This document shows positions 35,886 to 44,901 of a stretch of DNA of 64,000 nt, piece after piece. Numbering within the stretch: position 1 is the stretch's first letter; each line of letters opens with the position of its first letter. This DNA comes from Nitrincola salilacus (GTDB lineage: Bacteria; Pseudomonadota; Gammaproteobacteria; Pseudomonadales; Balneatricaceae), in NCBI RefSeq assembly GCF_046271865.1, contig NZ_CP176580.1, positions 4,340,001 to 4,404,000 of the forward strand, written 5' to 3'. The position numbers and the translations under genes were made by a program. The notes beneath the pieces were generated by a model, which was not told where the DNA came from, ran no database searches, and worked only from the letters and a program-made list of their open reading frames with translations.

Positions 35886-35998
35886 CACATCTCTCCAGGT
35901 CTTTGAGGTCGGACAGGATTACCTATCCCCCTCTATTTTTATTGGTATAGCATCCTATGAATCGCTTGCGATATCGTCAAATCACTTATATTGTCTCC

Positions 35999-36021
35999 TG
36001 ATATCAATAATTCAGATATCA
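35999..36021. promoter_or_regulatory. Palindromic operator between IOR and its LysR gene
   Basis: A 23-bp inverted repeat with perfect arms TGATATC and GATATCA and a 9-base spacer lies 38 bp before the LysR ATG. It has the T-N11-A size of a LysR-type site and is the probable binding site for the neighbouring LysR protein. Confidence 0.6.
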
Positions 36022-36058
36022 CTCCAATACCACAGGAGCCCCGCTTCAGGAGTCACTC

Positions 36059-36964
36059 ATGCCTAAAGAGATCACCCTGCGCCAACTGCGTTATTTCGTC
36101 GCAGCAGCCGAAACTGGTCAGTTCTCTATGGCCGCCAGCCGTGAGCATGTTTCCCAGTCGGCCATCACCAACGCCGTGCTGATGCTGGAGCAGACCCTCG
36201 GCGTGCGTCTGTTTGAACGCCGCCCGCATGGCGTGGAACTGACCGCAGAGGGACACAGCTTCTGTCAGCATAGTCGTCATGTGCTCGACTCGCTGCAGGA
36301 TGCCGTGCGCGAACCCGGATTTCTCAGCCACACCCTCGGCGGTGCGATCCATATCGCCGCCTCCTACACCGTTCTGGGTTATTTTCTGCCGGCGTTGATG
36401 GCACGCTTTCGCCGCAACTATCCTGATATCGAGATTGATCTGCAGGATCTGGAACGGGAGCAGATAGAACAGGGGATTGAGCGTGAGGAGATTGAGCTGG
36501 GAATCATGATTCTGTCCAATCGACCTGATCGTTCAACACTGGAGGAACATGTCCTGATCCGCTCGCGTCGTCAGTTGTGGATGGCCTCGGATCACCCACT
36601 GGCGAGCATCCCATTTCCCTCTCTGAACGATATCGCGCCCTACACCTACATCCAGTTAAATGTAGACGAAGGTGAGGAATCCACACTGCGCTACTGGCAA
36701 TCGCAAGGGCTGACCCCCAACACGGGGTTTCGTACCGGATCGCTCGAGGCGCTGCGTGGGCTGATCGCGCACGGTTTCGGCATCACCATCCTGTCGGACA
36801 TGGTGTATCGCCCCTGGTCACTGGAAGGAAAGAAAATCGAAGCCCGCCCGATCACCGATGCTGTGCCACATATGGAGGTGGGTCTGATCTGGAAACCCGG
36901 TGTGAAGCTCAGTGAGCAGGCGGATGCGTTTCGGCAGTTTCTGATTCATGCCTGCGGGAGTTGA
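36059..36964 (+). CDS. LysR-family regulator (probable regulator of indolepyruvate oxidoreductase)
   Basis: The 301-residue protein has an N-terminal LysR helix-turn-helix (MPKEITLRQLRYFVAAAETGQFSMAASREHVSQSAITNAVLMLEQTLG) and a LysR co-inducer domain from about residue 92. A strong AGGAG precedes the ATG. Divergence from the IOR gene and the shared palindrome at 35999-36021 suggest that it controls that enzyme. Confidence 0.88.
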   Translation: MPKEITLRQLRYFVAAAETGQFSMAASREHVSQSAITNAVLMLEQTLGVRLFERRPHGVELTAEGHSFCQHSRHVLDSLQDAVREPGFLSHTLGGAIHIAASYTVLGYFLPALMARFRRNYPDIEIDLQDLEREQIEQGIEREEIELGIMILSNRPDRSTLEEHVLIRSRRQLWMASDHPLASIPFPSLNDIAPYTYIQLNVDEGEESTLRYWQSQGLTPNTGFRTGSLEALRGLIAHGFGITILSDMVYRPWSLEGKKIEARPITDAVPHMEVGLIWKPGVKLSEQADAFRQFLIHACGS

Positions 36965-36985
36965 TGGGGATTGGTCCTGCTCGGG

Positions 36986-39241
36986 TTATGCGGGCAAAGG
37001 CCCAAAACCGAAAGCTCCCGCCAGAATCACCTCCGGGAACTGCTGGCGACGGGTATTGTAACGCTCGATCGCCAAGGTATGACCGACGCGCATCAGACTG
37101 ACCTCATCCTCCATCCGGGTCAGGCTGTGCATCAGTTGGCGAAGTGTTTCATCCGCCTTGAGATCCGGATAGGCCTCCACGCGGGCCAGCAGCATGGCGT
37201 GCAATGAAGACTCGGCCTGTAGGAAGGCATTGCTTTCCTCTGTACTCCAGTCTGATTTACCCAATTGCGTACGCAGTTGTGCCAGCTCGCTTTGCACTGA
37301 CTGTTCATGCTGCAGATAGGTTTTGGCAACTGTCTCCAGAGCGGGTATCAGATCACTGCGTTTTTTCAGCGAGACTTCAATATTGGCCAGGGTCTTGCGC
37401 GCACGCTGACGCAGAAACACCAGATCGTTGTACATCAGAATACCCAGTGCAACGAGCAGATAGAGTAAGGGAATGGCTGCACACAACAGCCAAGGCAAGG
37501 CGCCAAAGCTACCCCAGGTACCGGCTACACCCAGCGCCAGCATCACCCCACCCACCAGGCTGGCCGTCAGCCAGGCAAAGCCGCCTTGCACCTTCATCAG
37601 CATCACCTCCTGCTCGCTCAGGTCGCTGATGATAAAGGGTTCATTATCGTCACCGGAACGTATCTGCAGCTCGGCACGCGCTTCAGCCACCAGTGCCGGG
37701 CCGAGTATATAGAGCTCCGCATCAGGCTCTATCGCAGTTTCTGTATAGCGAAGATTACCCTCAATTTTACTGACTGGGGCACGGATAATCATTTCGCTGT
37801 CTTGCGGCACAACCTCTACATGGGCCTTGCTCTCCCCGTCCGTAAGCCAGAAAGGATGCAGTTCAGAATCCAACTGAATCGTGACCCATTTATGCTTTTT
37901 GCCACTCCTGCGCTTTTCTTCCACTCGGTAGATATAACTCAGACAAGGCCGGTCGGTCAGTGGGCCTCTCAGCAGCACGGAATCTGTCGGCAAAATCGCT
38001 TTACCTGACACCTCTGTCAGCCCATATGTCACACCCTGCACAGGCGTCGTCGGCAGATTTTCAATCATTCGTTTCAGGTGAACTCGTCTAAAGCCAAACT
38101 TTCCAGCGAACCAGAGTACAAGCATGCCAAAACCCACCAGTATCAATGCCTGCCACCAGTTCAGGCGAGTCGCTTGAAAGTCTGATATGAGTGATTGTTG
38201 CGTCTGTAATTCATCTGCTGTCATCATCAGTTCCGGCAGTTTCAGATCCGCTGCAAACATGCGTTCCGGCCAGGCAGATAAAAGACGTTCCGTACGCCAG
38301 AGAGAAGCGAGCAGAAAGTGCCTGATACCCAGCAGGCGCTGCTGTTTCTGCTCGGACAACAAAGGCCACTCATCAGGAGAGGGTAAACTCGCCCAATCAC
38401 CTTGCCACTCGACACCTGCGTCTGCCAGTATCTCTGTAATCGCAGCCTGCCCTCGCCACTCAGCCCTCTGCAAATTCTGAACTGCATCGAGCACATCTTC
38501 ACGCGCCAGATTCAGCCCCTGATAGGCCAACAGCATCATCAGCACCAATGACATGAGTACGAGCAGAACTGCTGTCTTATGTACACTCAACAGCACACAG
38601 ACCAGATAAATTGCAGACGCAGTGGCTGCCACTCCTGCCAGCATCTGCAAAAGACTCGTAAAGGCAATACTACTGCGCTCGTGGTTCTCACCATAAGCAG
38701 AGATCAGCGGGGTATAACTACCGGGACGATTAAACACCACAACCATCGAGCGATCCTGCTCCTTATGCACTGCATAACCAAGCAGAAACAGCGCCTGTCC
38801 AGGTTCGATTCGATACTCCGAATAGCGCATGTCGCCTTCGGTGTGTCGATGTGACAGTGGTAAGGATGCAGGTGTGCTGCCCGCTTCGATGAGTATCTGG
38901 CCGGTGTCATCCTGCAACAAAAACGGGACCGAATAGTTTTTATTGCTGACCGTATCCCAACGGGTATCACCATCAGAGTCACGCACTTTTCGCTCAATAT
39001 GGTAACGATAATAAAGCGAGGGCGTCTTGGTATTTGGCGACAGGATCATTGCATCATCGGCGGTGGGCAGTGCCGTACCATTCAGATTGACCTCACCAGG
39101 CATGGTTGCGACAACGGGCACAGGCGGCACCCGCTCAATCTGACGGAATTGATTCAGGGATGAGAAACCAGTCAGCAGGAACCAATAGCCCGCAGCCATC
39201 ATCACACAAGCCAGAAGTCCGAAAAGTATCTTTTTTACCAT
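36986..39241 (-). CDS. LemA/GIDE-domain membrane protein
   Basis: The 751-residue protein begins with a transmembrane helix (KILFGLLACVMMAAGYWFLL). Two regions resemble the GIDE (BAM-type) domain: about residues 40-190 (MPGEVNLNGTALP...EPGQALFLLGYAV) and about 395-545 (IENLPTTPVQGVTYGLTEVSGKAI...EPDAELYILGPALV). Transmembrane pairs separate them, and the C-terminal third (YNDLVFLRQRARKTLANIEVSLKKRSDLIPALETVAKTYL) is a LemA domain. An ATG at 39241 (MVKKILF) fits better than the upstream in-frame TTG at 39256. It is divergent from a sensor kinase gene. Function unknown; LemA/GIDE proteins are thought to act at membranes. Confidence 0.82.
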   Translation of the reverse strand: MVKKILFGLLACVMMAAGYWFLLTGFSSLNQFRQIERVPPVPVVATMPGEVNLNGTALPTADDAMILSPNTKTPSLYYRYHIERKVRDSDGDTRWDTVSNKNYSVPFLLQDDTGQILIEAGSTPASLPLSHRHTEGDMRYSEYRIEPGQALFLLGYAVHKEQDRSMVVVFNRPGSYTPLISAYGENHERSSIAFTSLLQMLAGVAATASAIYLVCVLLSVHKTAVLLVLMSLVLMMLLAYQGLNLAREDVLDAVQNLQRAEWRGQAAITEILADAGVEWQGDWASLPSPDEWPLLSEQKQQRLLGIRHFLLASLWRTERLLSAWPERMFAADLKLPELMMTADELQTQQSLISDFQATRLNWWQALILVGFGMLVLWFAGKFGFRRVHLKRMIENLPTTPVQGVTYGLTEVSGKAILPTDSVLLRGPLTDRPCLSYIYRVEEKRRSGKKHKWVTIQLDSELHPFWLTDGESKAHVEVVPQDSEMIIRAPVSKIEGNLRYTETAIEPDAELYILGPALVAEARAELQIRSGDDNEPFIISDLSEQEVMLMKVQGGFAWLTASLVGGVMLALGVAGTWGSFGALPWLLCAAIPLLYLLVALGILMYNDLVFLRQRARKTLANIEVSLKKRSDLIPALETVAKTYLQHEQSVQSELAQLRTQLGKSDWSTEESNAFLQAESSLHAMLLARVEAYPDLKADETLRQLMHSLTRMEDEVSLMRVGHTLAIERYNTRRQQFPEVILAGAFGFGPLPA

Positions 39242-39343
39242 GTTGGCCTGATACAAGTGTCTTGATTGAAAAACTGTATCTTAGCGCAAAAGTGAAACCA
39301 TCATTACATGAAGACATTATTGTCACATGGTGGATGTACCTCC

Positions 39344-39367
39344 TGTCGTAGATATATTTCTGCGACA
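39344..39367. promoter_or_regulatory. Inverted repeat in LemA/kinase divergent region
   Basis: Arms TGTCGTAGA and TCTGCGACA pair with one mismatch around a 6-base TATATT spacer. The site lies between the divergent LemA-type gene and the sensor kinase gene, about 80 bp before the latter. It may be an operator; no regulator is assigned. Confidence 0.4.
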
Positions 39368-39446
39368 CAAAACGGTGGTATGCGCTGTGCAGACAGGATA
39401 ACGTATATTACAAAAATAAGACTGACTCAATCCGAGTAGCCCGTTC

Positions 39447-41411
39447 ATGTCCCGATCCTCTCTCTCACAGTATCTGACCGCTCTGTGGCCGCGCAGTGTC
39501 AGCACACGGTTGATGCTGGCGTTTGCGCTGGTAGCGGTGATGACGTTGCTGGCGGCGGGGCTGGCGTTTCGCAGTAGTCTGCTGCTTGAGGAGCGGCTGG
39601 AGCAGATACGCGAAGAGAGCATCGAGGTGCTCTATGCCTCGGCGCGCCTGAATGAGTTGAGCCAGCAACTGACCGCTTATGTCCCGCGCCTGATCAGTGC
39701 CGACTCCAACTATCTGCGCCAGCGCACACGCGAGCAATTGGATCAGCAACTGGCGGAGATGCAGCAGTGGGTGATTCATCTGCCGGATTATAACCGCTAC
39801 TTTATCGAGATCAGCGATCAGATCCGTTACAGCATCGGCTTGATTCAACAGACAGTAGAGGAGCGTGAGCGTCAGGCCTGGCGCTCACATCAGCACCGAC
39901 TGGAGCTCTATCCGCTCTATCTGCGCCTGAATGAGGATCTGGATAAACAAGCTGGCCAGTCTCTGGCAGAGGCCAACATGTTGATGCCGCTGCGACTGCG
40001 CCTGAACTACCTGTCGGCGCTGGCTGAAAAACTGCATACCGACAGCAGTTTTGCCGAGCTGGATTACACTTTTCTACGCCTTGAAGCCCTGGCATCGGGC
40101 ATTCACGATCAGCTCAATCTCTACCCGGCGATGGTACAGTCAGACGATTCACGTGAAACACTGAACCGCATTCTGCTGCTGACGTCACGCGAGGGCGAGC
40201 TGTTTGATGCCAAGAACCGCGAACTGGATCTGCGTTATCAGGAGGAGTTTCTGGTGACCAACAGCCAGCGCCATATCCAGCAGTTGGCGGCGCAGATTTC
40301 GCACTATACCGAGCGGGTGAATCAGCATCTGGATCGTGATATTGAGCAGGCAGTGCAGTCTGTCTCCAAGGCCAGTGATGCCACCTTCATGCTGTCGCTG
40401 ATCAGCCTGCTGCTGGCCGGCAGTATCTCCTGGTTCTATGTGCGCCGAAATATTCTGGGTCGCCTGTCCCGATTACAGTCCAATATGCGGGCGATCGCCA
40501 GCGGACATCTGGATATCGATGTCGTTCTGGAAGGCCGTGATGAGATCACCTCAATGGCGCGTGATCTGAGACACTTCCAGCTCACTGCTAAAGCCTCCGC
40601 CGAGGCGCATCGCAACCTGGCACGCGAAACCGAGGAGCGCCTGACCACCGAAAAACGCTTGCGTCTGACACAGCAGGAGCTGATTCAGGCGGGTAAGCTC
40701 GCAGCCCTTGGCCAGCTCAGTGTGGCGATTACACACGAGATCAACCAACCATTGGCTGCCATGCGCAATCAGGTGCACAGTATCAGTCGCTGGCTGGAAA
40801 AGGGGGAGCCAGAGCGCGCAGAGCCGGGACTGGAACGGCTGGCCAGACTGCTGGAGAAAACCGCCAGCATCACCCATCATCTGCGCAGTTTTGCCCGCAA
40901 GGCTGATCACAGGCGCGCACCGGTCGTGCTCAAACCGATCATTCAAGCCTCAGTGGAGTTGTGCCAGACCCGCTCAACGCATTGCCGACCCACGCTGAGT
41001 GGCCCTGATCATCTCAGTGCACTGGCCGAGCCTATCCGCCTGGAGCAGGTACTGGTCAACCTGCTGATCAACGCATTGGATGCCGTACAATCGGTGGCAC
41101 AGCCTCGTATCGAGATCCACTGGCAGGAGGTTTCGGAAACACAGCAGGTTGAAGTGATCATCAGTGATAATGGCACCGGTATAGACAGTGCTCTGCAGGA
41201 ACATATTTTCGATCCCTATTTCACCACCAAGTCGCAAAGCAGTGGTCTGGGGCTGGGCCTGTCGATCAGCTACAATATCATGCAGGATTTCGGCGGCAGT
41301 ATCCGTTTACTCGAATCATCTCCCGGGGGGACGCGCTTTCAGTTGCTGCTTCCCACGACACCCGTCAGCCAGGCTTCGGCATCCAGCCAGCGGGTCAACA
41401 GCCATGAATAA
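39447..41411 (+). CDS. DctB-like sensor histidine kinase
   Basis: The 654-residue membrane kinase has a first transmembrane helix at about residues 23-44, a large periplasmic helical domain to about 310, a second transmembrane helix (FMLSLISLLLAGSISWFYV), a HAMP region, and the DctB-type transmitter: ALGQLSVAITHEINQPLAAMRNQ with the phospho-acceptor His430, then LVNLLINALDAVQ, ISDNGTGID and SSGLGLGLSI. It phosphorylates the sigma-54 activator encoded 10 bases downstream. The signal is unknown; by location it may sense the ligand of the PhnDCE-type transporter. Confidence 0.9.
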   Translation: MSRSSLSQYLTALWPRSVSTRLMLAFALVAVMTLLAAGLAFRSSLLLEERLEQIREESIEVLYASARLNELSQQLTAYVPRLISADSNYLRQRTREQLDQQLAEMQQWVIHLPDYNRYFIEISDQIRYSIGLIQQTVEERERQAWRSHQHRLELYPLYLRLNEDLDKQAGQSLAEANMLMPLRLRLNYLSALAEKLHTDSSFAELDYTFLRLEALASGIHDQLNLYPAMVQSDDSRETLNRILLLTSREGELFDAKNRELDLRYQEEFLVTNSQRHIQQLAAQISHYTERVNQHLDRDIEQAVQSVSKASDATFMLSLISLLLAGSISWFYVRRNILGRLSRLQSNMRAIASGHLDIDVVLEGRDEITSMARDLRHFQLTAKASAEAHRNLARETEERLTTEKRLRLTQQELIQAGKLAALGQLSVAITHEINQPLAAMRNQVHSISRWLEKGEPERAEPGLERLARLLEKTASITHHLRSFARKADHRRAPVVLKPIIQASVELCQTRSTHCRPTLSGPDHLSALAEPIRLEQVLVNLLINALDAVQSVAQPRIEIHWQEVSETQQVEVIISDNGTGIDSALQEHIFDPYFTTKSQSSGLGLGLSISYNIMQDFGGSIRLLESSPGGTRFQLLLPTTPVSQASASSQRVNSHE

Positions 41412-41420
41412 GACAATACC

Positions 41421-42788
41421 ATGACTTCACTACCCAAGATTCTACTTGTCGATGATGACGCCTGCGTACTCGAAACCTTTGTCGAGATGCTTGAGCTGGA
41501 GGATTTCAGCACTCAATGCTTCAGCAGTGCATCTGGCGTGCTCGCTTACCTGCAACAGGACCCGAACGCGATAGTGCTGACGGATGTCTGTATGCCGGGA
41601 CAGGATGGTCTGCAACTGCTGAGCCACCTGCAGGACTTTGACGCCGAGCTGCCGGTGATTCTGATGAGTGGTCATGGCGATATCCCGATGGCTACACAGG
41701 CAATGCGTGAAGGGGCCGTGGATTTTCTGGAAAAACCGGTACCACCCAAGCTGTTGATCGAGCGGTTACGTCAGGCTCAGCGCCACCGTCAGTGGGCACT
41801 TGCCCGCCGTGAGCAGCGGCTGGACGGCGATGATCGGGCAATTCTGGAACAACAGCTGATCGGACAATCGGCACAGATACGACAACTGCATGATCAGATC
41901 ATGGTACTGGCCAATGCGGGTGTCGATACATTGATTTACGGCGAAACCGGCAGCGGTAAGGATGTCGTCGCACGCGCCCTGCATGATGTCAGCCCACGGC
42001 GTAATAAGCGTTTCATGGCGATCAACTGCGGCGCCATGCCGGAGAACCTGATTGAGAGTGAGCTGTTCGGACATGAGCCAGGTGCTTTCACCGGTGCCAC
42101 ACATAGGCAGATCGGCAAGATAGAAGCCGCGGATGGCGGCACGCTGTTTCTGGATGAGATAGAGACAATGCCACTCACGGCGCAGATACGCCTGCTGCGT
42201 GTCCTGCAGGAGCGCAGCCTCGAACGCCTTGGCAGCACCCGCTCGATCAAGGTGGATATCCGTGTGATTGCGGCCAGTAAATCAGAGCTGCAACAGCTCA
42301 GCGAGCAGGGCCATTTCCGTCAGGATCTTTACTATCGTCTCAATGTTGCCAGCCTGCAGGTGCCGCCACTGAAAGCGCGTGGCGATGATATTCTGCTGCT
42401 GTTCCAGCACTATTGCCATCACGCCTCCATCCGCTTTGATCGCCCTCTTCCAGCCCTGCGCCCGAGCCAGCGCGATAAACTGCTGCAACACGACTGGCCC
42501 GGTAATGTCCGGGAACTGCGCAATATTGCCGACCGTTTCGTATTGGGGCTATCCAATGACGGCCCGCTGTTCTGGCAGGAAACCCTTGCAGTGGATGAGG
42601 AGGAGCCGTCATTGCACGACCCCTTTGATCAGCGTCTTGAGGAGTATGAACGTCAGTTGATCTGCGAATGTCTGGAAAGCTCCGGCGGTCAGATAGGTAA
42701 GGCCGCCGAAGCACTGAAGATGTCACGCAAAACCCTGTATCGGAAGATGAAGAAGTATCAGTTGGATAAAGGTGAATTTCGGGACTGA
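41421..42788 (+). CDS. DctD-like sigma-54-dependent response regulator
   Basis: The 455-residue regulator has an N-terminal receiver with phospho-acceptor Asp55 (IVLTDVCMPG), a sigma-54 AAA+ domain (Walker A GETGSGKDV, GAFTGA loop in HEPGAFTGATHRQIG, Walker B GTLFLDEIETMP), and a C-terminal Fis-type helix-turn-helix (GKAAEALKMSRKTLYRKMKKY). The GAFTGA motif is intact, so it can open sigma-54 promoters. The only good -24/-12 promoter that I see is at 42941-42956, directly downstream, with two palindromes between that fit binding sites for this protein. Confidence 0.92.
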   Translation: MTSLPKILLVDDDACVLETFVEMLELEDFSTQCFSSASGVLAYLQQDPNAIVLTDVCMPGQDGLQLLSHLQDFDAELPVILMSGHGDIPMATQAMREGAVDFLEKPVPPKLLIERLRQAQRHRQWALARREQRLDGDDRAILEQQLIGQSAQIRQLHDQIMVLANAGVDTLIYGETGSGKDVVARALHDVSPRRNKRFMAINCGAMPENLIESELFGHEPGAFTGATHRQIGKIEAADGGTLFLDEIETMPLTAQIRLLRVLQERSLERLGSTRSIKVDIRVIAASKSELQQLSEQGHFRQDLYYRLNVASLQVPPLKARGDDILLLFQHYCHHASIRFDRPLPALRPSQRDKLLQHDWPGNVRELRNIADRFVLGLSNDGPLFWQETLAVDEEEPSLHDPFDQRLEEYERQLICECLESSGGQIGKAAEALKMSRKTLYRKMKKYQLDKGEFRD

Positions 42789-42794
42789 TTGGAT

Positions 42795-42810
42795 GGGTCA
42801 TATGTGCCCC
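42795..42810. promoter_or_regulatory. Upstream activator site 1 (palindrome)
   Basis: The sequence GGGTCATATGTGCCCC matches the palindrome at 42838-42853 at 12 of 16 positions. It lies about 130 bp before the -24/-12 promoter. The two centres are 43 bp apart, about four helical turns, as expected for an enhancer-binding activator. Confidence 0.6.
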
Positions 42811-42837
42811 AATGCCGTCCAATTATCCCTTACCAAT

Positions 42838-42853
42838 GGGACACCTGTGTCCC
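42838..42853. promoter_or_regulatory. Upstream activator site 2 (palindrome)
   Basis: GGGACAC and GTGTCCC arms flank a two-base CT centre. It lies about 88 bp upstream of the -24 element. A probable binding site for the DctD-like regulator encoded just upstream. Confidence 0.65.
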
Positions 42854-42940
42854 ACCGCTAATATCACTGTGCCTATCACCAGCAACAGAAAAGCCTGCCA
42901 ACCCTCCCCATACCTGTATCTCGCAGCTTTTTGACTGATC

Positions 42941-42956
42941 TGGCACCGCTTTTGCT
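42941..42956 (+). promoter_or_regulatory. Sigma-54 (-24/-12) promoter of the phnD operon
   Basis: TGGCAC, five bases, TTGCT: GG and GC are exactly 10 bases apart, matching the sigma-54 consensus. It lies about 80 bp before the PhnD-type gene start and just after the gene for a sigma-54 activator. Confidence 0.85.
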
Positions 42957-43037
42957 ATGTGATACAGGACGCATGATGGTGTCACCCATTCCTCCCGGAA
43001 TGGTGATAATTAGAATAAAAACACGGAGAAACTCTGA

Positions 43038-44057
43038 ATGAGATCATTCAAGCTCACGCTCAACCCTGTTCTCGCCGCTGCCGGTGCCTTGATGCTGGCC
43101 ATGTCTGGCACCACGATGGCTAACGATTGCTCTAACCAAGGCGCTCTGGACGACCGCTACTGTGATGAAAATCAGGACATGGTGGCGGATGCTCCCAAGG
43201 ACCCCAGCCAGTGGCGTGACCCCAGCACACTGGTATTCACCTATACCCCGGTAGAAGATCCTGCCGTTTATCAGGATGCGTTTGCTGATTTCCAGAAGCA
43301 TCTGTCTGAAGCCACCGGCAAGCGTGTGGTTTACTACAGTGTTCATTCCAACTCTGCTCAGGTAGAAGCGATGCGCTCTGGTCGACTGCATATTGCAGGC
43401 TTCTCGACTGGCCCCACTGGCTATGCCGTCAACCTGGCAGGTTATGTACCGATCGCGGTCAAAGGCTATGAAACCGAGTTTCAGGGCTACAACCTGATCA
43501 TGCTGGTCCGTGCCGACAGTGACATCAATACCATGGAAGACCTGAAAGGTCGTACCGTGGCCCACACATCTGTTTCATCCAACTCAGGAAACCTGGCGCC
43601 ACGTGCACTCTTTCCAGATATGGGCCTGGTACCGGATGAAGATTACAAAGTGGCCTACTCAGGTAAGCATGACCAATCCGTCATGGGTGTCCTGAGCGGT
43701 GATTATGATGCAGCACCCGTGGCATCCGATGTGTATGACCGCATGGTCGATGCCGGTCGTGTCAGCGCTGATGATTTCCGCATCATCTACCGCAGTGCGC
43801 GTTTCCCGACCTCAGCTTTCGGTTATGCACATGATCTGCACCCGGAGCTGGCTGAAAAAGTACGTGAAGCCTTCCTCAGCTATCGATTCCCGGTTGAGAT
43901 GCAGGAAACCTTCGATGGCGCTGATCGCTTCTTCCCGATCACCTATCAGGAAGACTGGAAGGTGATCCGCGATATCGCTCACGCCACTGGCACAGCCTAC
44001 ACCGAGCGCGGCCTGCAACAGCTGGCTGAGCGCGAAGCGGCTGCCGCCAAGAAGTAA
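43038..44057 (+). CDS. phnD: PhnD-type ABC transporter solute-binding protein
   Basis: The 339-residue periplasmic protein has a signal peptide (MRSFKLTLNPVLAAAGALMLAMSG, cleavage near TMAN). The mature part has PhnD-family motifs: LHIAGFSTGPTGYAVN, VAHTSVSSNSGNLAPRAL and FPTSAFGYAHDL. The segments around SSNSG normally bind a phosphonate or phosphate group. The operon has no C-P lyase or phosphonatase genes in this window, so the true ligand could be a phosphonate, phosphite or another oxyanion ester. It is the first gene after the sigma-54 promoter. Confidence 0.87.
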   Translation: MRSFKLTLNPVLAAAGALMLAMSGTTMANDCSNQGALDDRYCDENQDMVADAPKDPSQWRDPSTLVFTYTPVEDPAVYQDAFADFQKHLSEATGKRVVYYSVHSNSAQVEAMRSGRLHIAGFSTGPTGYAVNLAGYVPIAVKGYETEFQGYNLIMLVRADSDINTMEDLKGRTVAHTSVSSNSGNLAPRALFPDMGLVPDEDYKVAYSGKHDQSVMGVLSGDYDAAPVASDVYDRMVDAGRVSADDFRIIYRSARFPTSAFGYAHDLHPELAEKVREAFLSYRFPVEMQETFDGADRFFPITYQEDWKVIRDIAHATGTAYTERGLQQLAEREAAAAKK

Positions 44058-44145
44058 CTCAACCCACTTGTCCAACGCTACTGCCTTGAGGCCCCATTGC
44101 GGGTGCCTCAGGGGTCGTCACGCCTATAAAATGAAGGAACACTTC

Positions 44146-44901
44146 ATGAGCGCTCTTGAAATCCGTGGTCTGAACCACGCCTATGTCGCCAGCAAACCCA
44201 TTCTGCATGACATCAATATTGCCATTAACGAGCCCGGTATCATCGCCATCATCGGGCCATCCGGCACCGGTAAAAGCACCCTGCTGCGCTGTATCAACCG
44301 CCTGATTCAGCCCAGCAGCGGCAGCATCATTTTTCAGGAGGCCGATATCGCCTGCGTTCAGGGGCGTTCGCTGCGCGAGCTGCGTCGACAGATTGGCATG
44401 GTGTTTCAGGAATACAATCTGGTTGAGCGTCTGAGTGTTTTGGAAAACGTACTGACCGGGCGGCTCGGTTACATGTCTGCCTGGAGCGCCTGGCGACGCA
44501 AGTTCAAACCGGAAGATATCGACCGCGCCTTCGAGTTGCTGGACTTTGTGGGTTTGAGTGATTTTGCCATGCAGCGTGCCGATAGTCTTTCAGGTGGGCA
44601 ACGGCAGCGGGTCGGGATCGCACGTGCACTGATGCAGGCACCACGTATCCTGCTGGCAGACGAGCCAACTTCATCTCTGGACCCTAAGACATCAGTCGAG
44701 ATCATGGAACTGTTGAAAACGCTGGCGACTGATCGCGGCATTCCGACGCTGGTTAATATTCATGACGTCAATCTGGCACGACGCTATGCGCAGCGCATGA
44801 TCGGTATGAGTGGTGGCAAGGTGGTTTATGATGGCGCACCCTCCGGCATCACTGATGACCACCTTAAAACCATCTATGGAGGTGAGTCATGGCTGCAATA
44901 A
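44146..44901 (+). CDS. phnC: PhnC-type ABC transporter ATP-binding protein
   Basis: The 251-residue ATPase has Walker A GPSGTGKST, signature LSGGQRQRVGIARALM, Walker B ILLADEPTSSLD and the switch His in NIHDVN. It matches PhnC. The ATG at 44146 (AAGGAA upstream) gives the normal start MSALEIRGLNHAY; an upstream in-frame ATG is not supported. It overlaps phnE1 by 13 bases. Confidence 0.9.
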   Translation: MSALEIRGLNHAYVASKPILHDINIAINEPGIIAIIGPSGTGKSTLLRCINRLIQPSSGSIIFQEADIACVQGRSLRELRRQIGMVFQEYNLVERLSVLENVLTGRLGYMSAWSAWRRKFKPEDIDRAFELLDFVGLSDFAMQRADSLSGGQRQRVGIARALMQAPRILLADEPTSSLDPKTSVEIMELLKTLATDRGIPTLVNIHDVNLARRYAQRMIGMSGGKVVYDGAPSGITDDHLKTIYGGESWLQ

